A DNA stretch of 9,479 bases from positions 1-9,479 of the forward strand of contig JADGOU010000091.1 in the NCBI GenBank assembly GCA_017882835.1, in the 5' to 3' direction. Source of the DNA: Frankiaceae bacterium. GTDB lineage: Bacteria; Actinomycetota; Actinomycetes; JADGOU01. The notes below the pieces were generated by a model, which saw only the letters and a list, made by a program, of their open reading frames with translations, did no database searches and was not told the origin of the DNA. Position 1 is the first letter of the stretch, and each line of letters opens with the position of its first letter. Below, one piece after another: positions 1 to 4,335 of this stretch. The position numbers and the translations under genes were made by a program.

Positions 1-51
1 GGAGTCGTTGCGCGGTCCGGGCGGGTCGGCCACCCGGACCACCGGGGACAT
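1..51 (-). CDS. 5' end of an unidentified, probably LexA-controlled gene (partial)
   Basis: An ATG at 51 reading leftward opens 17 codons (MSPVVRVADPPGPRNDS) that stay open to the window edge, with mostly G or C at third positions. The reason to believe in it is position: a near-perfect LexA box lies 22 bases upstream (74-89), a normal distance for an SOS promoter. There is no clear Shine-Dalgarno sequence. Seventeen residues are too few to assign a family, and I do not recognise them. A DNA-repair or mutagenesis gene would fit the LexA box, but that is inference only. The true start could also be further left. Confidence 0.35.
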   Translation of the reverse strand, partial: MSPVVRVADPPGPRNDS

Positions 52-73
52 GGCGACGGCGAACGGTGTAGCC

Positions 74-89
74 TCGAACATGTGTTCTA
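74..89 (-). promoter_or_regulatory. LexA binding site (SOS box)
   Basis: TCGAACATGTGTTCTA matches the actinobacterial SOS box TCGAAC-N4-GTTCGA at 11 of 12 defined positions; the only mismatch is T for G near the right end. The site is nearly palindromic. It lies just upstream of the minus-strand start at 51. A -10-like TAGACT (89-94, minus) overlaps one edge, so bound LexA would cover the promoter. On the plus side the next feature is an antisense tRNA, so the minus-strand gene is the likely target. Confidence 0.7.
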
Positions 90-179
90 GTCTAGTGGGC
101 GCCACCGACAGAAACGGGCGGCCTGTGGACACGCTTCGAAACGCGAGCCGGGACGCCGGCCAGAGGGTCTGCGGACAAG

Positions 180-256
180 TGGGGTGAGTGACGGGACTCG
201 AACCCGCGACACCTGGGACCACAACCCAGTGCTCTACCAGCTGAGCTACACCCACC
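180..256 (-). tRNA. tRNA-His (anticodon GTG), CCA encoded
   Basis: The minus strand folds as a full cloverleaf. The 7-bp acceptor stem is GTGGGTG with CACTCAC. The D arm is GTAGCTCAG...GAGC. The anticodon stem CTGGG/CCCAG encloses loop TTGTGGT with anticodon GTG, and the T arm holds GGTTCGAACCC. The histidine-specific extra G(-1) is encoded at 256 and pairs with discriminator C at 183. CCA is encoded at 182-180. The gene lies downstream of orn on the same strand, an arrangement I also recall from mycobacteria. Confidence 0.97.
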
Positions 257-276
257 GTGCGGCCGAAGCCGGTAGG

Positions 277-282
277 AGTCTA
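277..282 (-). promoter_or_regulatory. Candidate -10 box for tRNA-His
   Basis: TAGACT on the minus strand fits the actinobacterial TANNNT -10 pattern and lies 20 bases before the tRNA 5' end, leaving a leader of roughly a dozen bases to be trimmed. There is no good -35; at 17-bp spacing the hexamer would fall at the edge of the tandem repeat (around 300-305). Transcription could instead read through from orn. Confidence 0.35.
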
Positions 283-300
283 TCTGGACGACTGCGCGAC

Positions 301-374
301 GGGACCCCGGCTCGACTGCCTCGTCACCTTTGAGCACGGGACCCCGGCTCGACTGCCTCGTCACCTTCGAGTAC
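301..374. repeat. Two tandem 37-bp direct repeats
   Basis: Copy 1 is 301-337 and copy 2 is 338-374, head to tail with no spacer. They match at 35 of 37 bases; the two differences are C/T transitions near the ends of the units (331/368 and 335/372). Each unit begins GGGACCCCGGCTCGACTGCC. A degenerate fragment (GGGCTCGCTC) follows at 375. The array fills the gap between the orn stop codon and the candidate tRNA-His promoter. With only two copies and no spacer it is not a CRISPR array. Confidence 0.93.
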
Positions 375-382
375 GGGCTCGC

Positions 383-1003
383 TCAGTCCGCGATGACGGT
401 GCGGGGTAGCGGAACTACGTGAGCCTCAGCATCGACCTCCTCGACCGGCGACGAGCTGCCGGCGGGCAGAAAAATCGCTGAGCGGTAGTACCGCAGCTCC
501 TGCACGCTCTCCAGGATGTCGGCCAACGCCCGGTGACCGCCCTTCTTCTCCGGGGCGGTGTAGTAGGCCTTGGGGTACCAGCGGTGCGCCAGCTCCTTGA
601 TGCTGGAGACGTCGACCATGCGGTAGTGCAGCCACTTGTCGACGGCCGGCATATAGCGGGTCAGAAAGCCGCGGTCGGTCGCGATGGAGTTGCCGCACAG
701 CGGGACCTTGCCTGCTTCGGGCACGTGGCGCTGGACGTAGTCGAGCACCAGTCGCTCGGCTTCGGCCAGCGGCAGCGTGGAGGCAGCCACTGCCTCGGTC
801 AGGCCCGAGCGGGCATGCATATCACTGACGACCGGTTCCATCAGCGCCATCGATGCTGCCGGCGTGGCGATCACTAAGTCGATGCCGTCGTCGAGAAACG
901 TCAACTCAGAATCGGTCACGATCGCGGCGACCTCGACCAGCGCGTCCTTGTCGGGATCGAGGCCGGTCATCTCGCAGTCGATCCACACCAACCGGTCCAA
1001 CAT
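383..1003 (-). CDS. orn: Oligoribonuclease (DEDDh 3'-5' exonuclease)
   Basis: Orn degrades the 2-5 nt RNA fragments left by other RNases, and pGpG from cyclic-di-GMP breakdown, to mononucleotides in the cytoplasm. All five DEDDh metal and catalytic residues are visible: D9 and E11 in WIDCEMTGL, D110 in NSIATDRGFL, H157 and D162 in HRALADILES. Spacing matches E. coli Orn closely (recalled as D12/E14/D112/H158/D163). At 206 residues it is about 25 longer than E. coli Orn (181), because of a Pro/Val/acid-rich C-terminal tail of a kind common in actinobacteria. The ATG at 1003 is supported by a TAGGGT -10 box only six bases upstream, so the mRNA is probably leaderless. tRNA-His lies downstream on the same strand. 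Confidence 0.97.
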   Translation of the reverse strand: MLDRLVWIDCEMTGLDPDKDALVEVAAIVTDSELTFLDDGIDLVIATPAASMALMEPVVSDMHARSGLTEAVAASTLPLAEAERLVLDYVQRHVPEAGKVPLCGNSIATDRGFLTRYMPAVDKWLHYRMVDVSSIKELAHRWYPKAYYTAPEKKGGHRALADILESVQELRYYRSAIFLPAGSSSPVEEVDAEAHVVPLPRTVIAD

Positions 1004-1009
1004 GGTTGC

Positions 1010-1015
1010 ACCCTA
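1010..1015 (-). promoter_or_regulatory. -10 box of orn, leaderless arrangement
   Basis: TAGGGT on the minus strand ends six bases before the orn ATG, so transcription would begin at or beside the A of the start codon. No Shine-Dalgarno sequence is present, which agrees with a leaderless mRNA. Confidence 0.55.
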
Positions 1016-1057
1016 CGGCGCCCGGCCCGTCCAACCATTCCGCCGCGCGAGGTGACG

Positions 1058-1097
1058 GGTACGGCGGAGCGGCAAAGCCGCGCTGAAGCGCCGTACC
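1058..1097 (-). terminator. Two-tier hairpin, probable terminator of the DinB-fold gene
   Basis: The outer arms GGTACGGCG (1058-1066) and CGCCGTACC (1089-1097) pair perfectly over 9 bp. Inside them GCGGC-AAA-GCCGC (1069-1081) forms a second stem. The hairpin lies between the stop codon of the minus-strand gene at 1138 and the orn promoter at 1010-1015, the right place to separate the two transcripts. There is no T-tract, so if it terminates it is of the U-less type described in actinobacteria. Confidence 0.45.
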
Positions 1098-1137
1098 GGA
1101 CCTTGCTTGACTGGCCAGCCCAGCACTCCACCAGGCG

Positions 1138-1737
1138 CTAGCCCGCGTCCGGTGGTCTACCCGTCAGTCCCAGTAGCCGGTCCTGCAGAGACGCACTTGC
1201 CGGCACGTCGACCTTCGGGCCGAAGACACCAATCTGGCGCCACTGTTCGGCGTGCGGCTCCAGCTCCTCCCACAATCCCGCCACCAGGTCGGCCGGCAAC
1301 GCGGTGTCGACACCGATCACCTTGGCAATGTCATGGGCGCGCAGGCCACGGAAGGAGTTGATCTGCCACAGGTACTCCTGGGCGCGAAAGTCGCCGAATG
1401 AGCAGTGCACCGTCCGATCCGGGTCGTCCAGCGCCGCTGCCGCCACGCACGCTTTGTCGACGATCTCAGCGAAACTGCGCTTCGGGTCATCGCCCAACAA
1501 GTCGCCGTCGAACTCGTCTTGGCCGACCTCCGCCATCGACCGGCCGGCCAGCATTTCCGGCACCCAGGCGTCGTCGTACGCGTGGTAGTTGATGACCTCT
1601 CGCAGGGTCACCTTGCGATCCGACTGACGCATGGCGAACTCCGGCGGCATCTCCATGCCCCACTGGTCGTCGCGGATCTGCTGTACGACGTTGTTGAGCG
1701 CTCGGTCGGCCATGACGAACACGTCCTGCTCGGGCAT
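1138..1737 (-). CDS. DinB / maleylpyruvate-isomerase-fold protein, function unknown
   Basis: This 199-residue soluble protein looks like the DinB/mycothiol-dependent maleylpyruvate isomerase N-terminal (TIGR03086-like) superfamily: four-helix-bundle proteins that usually bind a divalent metal and, in some members, act with mycothiol. What points there is a His in a helix after a short N-terminal region (VINYHAYDDAWVPEML, H52) and a later helix with FRGLRAHDIAK (H135), which resembles the family's ExxxHxWDLA metal motif. The position of the usual Glu, four residues before that His, is Gly131 here, so the metal site is altered or the alignment is off. No signal peptide or membrane segment is visible. 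The ATG at 1737 was chosen because the reading frame fits; its Shine-Dalgarno is weak, and Met9 is an alternative start. It follows tRNA-Arg on the same strand. Substrate and pathway cannot be stated. Confidence 0.75.
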   Translation of the reverse strand: MPEQDVFVMADRALNNVVQQIRDDQWGMEMPPEFAMRQSDRKVTLREVINYHAYDDAWVPEMLAGRSMAEVGQDEFDGDLLGDDPKRSFAEIVDKACVAAAALDDPDRTVHCSFGDFRAQEYLWQINSFRGLRAHDIAKVIGVDTALPADLVAGLWEELEPHAEQWRQIGVFGPKVDVPASASLQDRLLGLTGRPPDAG

Positions 1738-1782
1738 GATCTCGCACGCTTCCTGCTCGATGAAATGTTCGGTGGAGCGCCG

Positions 1783-1788
1783 AGGGTA
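1783..1788 (-). promoter_or_regulatory. Candidate -10 box for the DinB-fold gene
   Basis: TACCCT (TANNNT type) on the minus strand lies between tRNA-Arg and the gene starting at 1737, giving a leader of about 40 bases. No convincing -35 is present, so this is weak. Read-through from the tRNA promoter is the alternative. Confidence 0.25.
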
Positions 1789-1810
1789 GCGACCACGCGG
1801 GGCACAACAG

Positions 1811-1883
1811 TGCGCCCGGCAGGATTCGAACCTGCGGCCTGAGGATTAGAAGTCCCCTGCTCTTTCCGCTGAGCTACGGGCGC
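1811..1883 (-). tRNA. tRNA-Arg (anticodon TCT), CCA not encoded
   Basis: The minus strand gives a complete cloverleaf. The acceptor stem is GCGCCCG with CGGGCGC and the discriminator is A (1811). The D arm is GTAGCTCAGCGGAAAGAGC. The anticodon stem GGGGA/TCCTC contains one G-U pair, and its loop CTTCTAA reads TCT, decoding AGA. The T arm is GCAGGTTCGAATCCTGC. The bases after the discriminator read CTG, so CCA must be added by nucleotidyltransferase, unlike the tRNA-His in this window. No attachment-site repeat or integrase lies beside it. Confidence 0.97.
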
Positions 1884-1896
1884 TAGGCGCCTCGCC

Positions 1897-1902
1897 AGGT
1901 TA
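1897..1902 (-). promoter_or_regulatory. Candidate -10 box for tRNA-Arg
   Basis: TAACCT on the minus strand fits TANNNT and lies 13 bases before the tRNA 5' end, the expected distance for a short trimmed leader. No clear -35 was found. The nearest DnaA-box-like site (1913-1921) would lie between the -10 and -35 positions. Confidence 0.4.
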
Positions 1903-1912
1903 CCGGCCGGCA

Positions 1913-1953
1913 CTGTCCACAGGGCCTCGGCCAGCCCTCGGCCGCTGTCCACA
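1913..1953 (+). promoter_or_regulatory. Pair of DnaA-box-like sites
   Basis: CTGTCCACA occurs at 1913-1921 and again at 1945-1953 in the same orientation. It fits the high-GC actinobacterial DnaA box, for which I recall TTGTCCACA with T or C at the first position. The starts are 32 bp apart, about three helical turns, so both would face the same side of the DNA. They lie between the divergently transcribed tRNA-Arg and ssb. A short direct repeat CCTCGGCC (1925-1932, 1936-1943) lies between them. Two boxes do not make an origin; a regulatory role is inferred. Confidence 0.45.
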
Positions 1954-1971
1954 AGTGTGTGCTGGCCCGGG

Positions 1972-2026
1972 GTCGGCATCGATGGCCGACGACAGTCTTC
2001 GAGCAGCCGGCGGGGAAGACCGCCGG
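1972..2026 (+). other. Two small hairpins upstream of ssb
   Basis: GTCGGC (1972-1977) pairs with GCCGAC (1985-1990) across a 7-base loop, and CCGGCGG (2007-2013) pairs with CCGCCGG (2020-2026) across a 6-base loop. The second ends 12 bases before the ssb Shine-Dalgarno sequence. If transcribed they would structure the ssb leader. Such stems also arise by chance at this GC content. Confidence 0.3.
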
Positions 2027-2038
2027 AGCGGCGAACCC

Positions 2039-2044
2039 AGGAGG
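2039..2044 (+). promoter_or_regulatory. Ribosome binding site fixing the ssb start at GTG 2050
   Basis: A perfect AGGAGG lies five bases before the GTG at 2050. The reading frame stays open further upstream to 1957, but that longer form lacks such a site and would place the conserved OB-fold start about 31 residues in. Confidence 0.85.
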
Positions 2045-2049
2045 CAGCA

Positions 2050-2559
2050 GTGAACGACATCCAGATCACCATGATCGGCAACATGGTCACTGACCCGGTG
2101 CTGAGGACCGTCGGCGACGACATCGCCGTCACCGGCTTCCGCGTGGCCTCGACCCCGCGGCGCTTCGACCAGTCCGGATCGCAGTGGCGCGACGGGGAAA
2201 CCATCTTCCTGTCCGTGACCTGCTGGCGCCGGTTGGCGCAGAACGCCGCCGCGTCGCTGCACAAGGGCGACGGCGTCATCGTGCAAGGCCGGCTGATCTC
2301 CCGCAGCTTCGACGACAAGGAGCAGCAACGGCGCTCGGTGTTGGAAGTGGAGGCGCTGTCCGTCGGGCCGGACCTCAACCGTGGTACGGCGCAGCTGGTC
2401 CGCACCGCCCGCACGGCGACCGGTACAGCGGACCCCTGGGCTGAGCCGCTGCGGGGCGGCCCGGCGTCCACGCCGGGCAGCGGGGAGTCCGTGGCCGGCA
2501 ACTCGGTGGACCCGTTTAGCGCCGAACTGCGGGAGCCTGCGTCGGCGTCCGCGGCCTGA
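2050..2559 (+). CDS. ssb: Single-stranded DNA-binding protein, tip-less paralogue
   Basis: The protein has 169 residues with an N-terminal OB-fold (about 1-108). Recognisable SSB segments are ITMIGNMVTDPVLR near the start, WRRLAQNAAASLHKGD (59-74) and VIVQGRLISRSF (76-87). It would coat single-stranded DNA as an oligomer. The tail (109-169) is Gly/Ala/Pro/Ser-rich and ends in PASASAA. The acidic DDxPF tip that SSB uses to recruit replication and repair partners is missing; the only similar stretch, VDPFSAELRE, is internal. This suggests a secondary SSB, like the shorter SsbB-type paralogues of actinobacteria, with the housekeeping ssb elsewhere (usually near rpsF/rpsR/rplI). GTG 2050 is chosen for its perfect Shine-Dalgarno sequence. 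ettA follows 78 bases downstream on the same strand, separated by a strong hairpin. Confidence 0.92.
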   Translation: MNDIQITMIGNMVTDPVLRTVGDDIAVTGFRVASTPRRFDQSGSQWRDGETIFLSVTCWRRLAQNAAASLHKGDGVIVQGRLISRSFDDKEQQRRSVLEVEALSVGPDLNRGTAQLVRTARTATGTADPWAEPLRGGPASTPGSGESVAGNSVDPFSAELREPASASAA

Positions 2560-2568
2560 GCGGTATGC

Positions 2569-2597
2569 CGCCCGGCGCCCGCCGCCGGCGCCGGGCG
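2569..2597 (+). terminator. Very stable GC hairpin between ssb and ettA
   Basis: An 11-bp perfect stem (2569-2579 with 2587-2597; core GCCCGGCGCC/GGCGCCGGGC) closes a 7-base loop ten bases after the ssb stop. No T-run follows. It probably terminates or stabilises the ssb transcript, and ettA has its own promoter just downstream. Confidence 0.6.
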
Positions 2598-2625
2598 CCA
2601 GGGCATCGGGCTGCGCCCGGAGCCG

Positions 2626-2631
2626 TAGGCT
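2626..2631 (+). promoter_or_regulatory. -10 box of ettA, leaderless arrangement
   Basis: TAGGCT ends six bases before the ettA ATG, placing the transcription start at or next to the start codon. The nearest purine-rich stretch (GGAG at 2619-2622) is 15 bases away, too far for a normal Shine-Dalgarno role. Confidence 0.5.
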
Positions 2632-2637
2632 GGATGT

Positions 2638-4323
2638 ATGGCCCAGTACGTCTTCTCCATGCGCAAGGTCCGCAAGGCCCACGGCGACAAGGTCGTTCTC
2701 GACGACGTCACGCTGGCCTTCCTGCCCGGCGCGAAGATCGGCGTTGTCGGCCCGAACGGCGCCGGCAAGTCCAGCGTCCTGCGGATCATGGCCGGGCTTG
2801 ATCATGCGTCCAACGGCGACGCCGTGCTCAGTCCCGGCTACTCCGTGGGCATGCTCGAGCAGGAGCCCAAGCTGGACGAGACGAAAGACGTCCGCGGCAA
2901 CGTGGAGGATGGCGTGGCCGCCACCCGGCAGCTACTGCACCGGTACGACGAGATCAGCGAGCGGCTGGGTTCGGCGGACGGCGACGAGATGGAACGGCTG
3001 CTGGCGGAGATGGGCAGCCTGCAGGAGAAGCTCGACCACGCCGGCGCCTGGGACTTGGACAACCAGCTCGAGATGGCGATGGATGCGCTTCGGCTTCCGC
3101 CCGGTGACGCCGACGCTGCGGTGCTCTCCGGCGGCGAGCGGCGGCGGGTCGCGCTCTGCCGGCTGCTGTTGCAGCAGCCGGACCTGCTGCTGCTGGACGA
3201 GCCGACCAACCACCTCGACGCCGAAAGCGTGGAGTGGTTAGAGAAGCATCTGGCGAAGTACCCAGGTGCCGTGCTGGCCGTTACCCACGACCGGTACTTC
3301 CTCGACAACGTCGCCGGCTGGATCCTCGAGCTCGACCGGGGCCACGCCTATCCCTATGAGGGCAACTACACGACGTACCTGGAGACCAAGGCCGCGCGCA
3401 TGCGGGTCGAGGGACAGAAGGACGTCAAGCGGAAGAAGGAGCTGGAGCGCGAGCTGGAGTGGGTGCGGTCCAATCCCAAGGCGCGACAGGCCAAGAGCAA
3501 GGCGCGGCTGTCCCGTTACGAGCAGCTGGCGGCCGAAGCCGAGAAGTCCCGGGCCTTCGACAACGAAGGCGTCCAGATCCCACCGGGGCCCCGACTGGGC
3601 AGTGTGGTGATCGACGCTGATCGGCTCGCCAAGGGTTTCGGCGACCGTCAGCTGATCAAGAACCTGTCCTTCTCCCTGCCCCGCGGTGGCATCGTCGGCA
3701 TCATCGGCCCGAACGGGGTTGGCAAGACCACGCTGTTCAAGATGATCGTGGGCGAGGAGCAGCCCGACGCCGGCACCCTGCGGGTGGCGGAGACCGTGAC
3801 CACGTCGTACGTCGACCAGAGCCGCTCGGCGCTCGACCCAGCCAAGAACGTCTGGCAGGTGGTCTCCGACGGCCTGGACCACATCAAGGTCGGGAACCGG
3901 GAGGTGCCCTCGCGCGCCTACGTGGCGGCGTTCGGCTTCAAGGGCGCGGACCAGCAGAAGTCGGTAGGGGTGCTCTCCGGCGGTGAGCGCAACCGGATCA
4001 ACCTGGCGCTGACGCTCAAGCGCGGCGGCAACGTGCTGTTGCTCGACGAGCCGACCAACGACCTCGACGTCGAGACGCTGCGCTCGCTTGAAGACGCGCT
4101 CGAGGACTTCCCGGGATGCGCGGTGGTGATCAGCCACGACCGCTGGTTCCTCGACCGGGTCGCCACCCACATCCTGGCGTGGGAGGGCGACGATGCCGAC
4201 TCGGCCAAGTGGTTCTGGTTCGAAGGCAACTTCGCCGACTACGAGCGCAACAAAGTGGAGCGCCTCGGTGCCGAGGCGGCCCGCCCGCACCGGGTGACCT
4301 ACCGCAAGCTAGTCCGCAGCTGA
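2638..4323 (+). CDS. ettA: Energy-dependent translational throttle protein EttA (ABC-F)
   Basis: EttA is a cytosolic ABC-F ATPase without membrane domains. It binds the ribosomal E site and couples the ATP/ADP state to the first peptide bond. At 561 residues it matches E. coli EttA (555). NBD1 has Walker A GPNGAGKSS (38-46), signature LSGGERRR (from 163), Walker B with catalytic E188 (LLLLDEPTNHLD) and switch H217. A charged linker (about 232-320, KRKKELERELEWVRSNPKAR...) is the P-site tRNA-interacting motif. NBD2 has GPNGVGKTT (357-365), LSGGERNR (446-453), E471 in LLLDEPTNDLD and a switch His in VISHDRWFLD. Both ATPase sites look intact. The gene has its own promoter and no Shine-Dalgarno, and it converges with the alpha-glucosidase gene, with 12 bases between the stop codons. 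Leu201 uses the rare TTA codon. Confidence 0.97.
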   Translation: MAQYVFSMRKVRKAHGDKVVLDDVTLAFLPGAKIGVVGPNGAGKSSVLRIMAGLDHASNGDAVLSPGYSVGMLEQEPKLDETKDVRGNVEDGVAATRQLLHRYDEISERLGSADGDEMERLLAEMGSLQEKLDHAGAWDLDNQLEMAMDALRLPPGDADAAVLSGGERRRVALCRLLLQQPDLLLLDEPTNHLDAESVEWLEKHLAKYPGAVLAVTHDRYFLDNVAGWILELDRGHAYPYEGNYTTYLETKAARMRVEGQKDVKRKKELERELEWVRSNPKARQAKSKARLSRYEQLAAEAEKSRAFDNEGVQIPPGPRLGSVVIDADRLAKGFGDRQLIKNLSFSLPRGGIVGIIGPNGVGKTTLFKMIVGEEQPDAGTLRVAETVTTSYVDQSRSALDPAKNVWQVVSDGLDHIKVGNREVPSRAYVAAFGFKGADQQKSVGVLSGGERNRINLALTLKRGGNVLLLDEPTNDLDVETLRSLEDALEDFPGCAVVISHDRWFLDRVATHILAWEGDDADSAKWFWFEGNFADYERNKVERLGAEAARPHRVTYRKLVRS

Positions 4324-4335
4324 GGCGAGGCTCCG

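Noticed and set aside
14..40. Hairpin GGTCCGGG / CCCGGACC as a terminator
   Set aside because: It lies inside the presumed start of the left-edge coding region, has no T-run, and such stems are common by chance at this GC content.
301..374. Possible CRISPR remnant
   Set aside because: The two 37-bp units are directly adjacent without spacers, and no cas gene is in the window.
1811..1883. tRNA-Arg as an integration site for a mobile element
   Set aside because: No duplicated tRNA end, integrase or foreign-looking gene is found on either side.
1913..1953. Replication origin at the DnaA boxes
   Set aside because: Only two boxes, no AT-rich unwinding region and no dnaA/dnaN neighbours.
1957..2049. 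Longer SSB starting near 1957
   Set aside because: The perfect AGGAGG before GTG 2050 and the position of the OB-fold start favour the shorter form; the extra 31 residues have no family resemblance.
1900..2805. Long minus-strand frames opposite ssb
   Set aside because: They cross tRNA-Arg or the ssb/ettA starts and have Arg/Ala/Pro-rich translations without motifs, whereas ssb has clear OB-fold segments.
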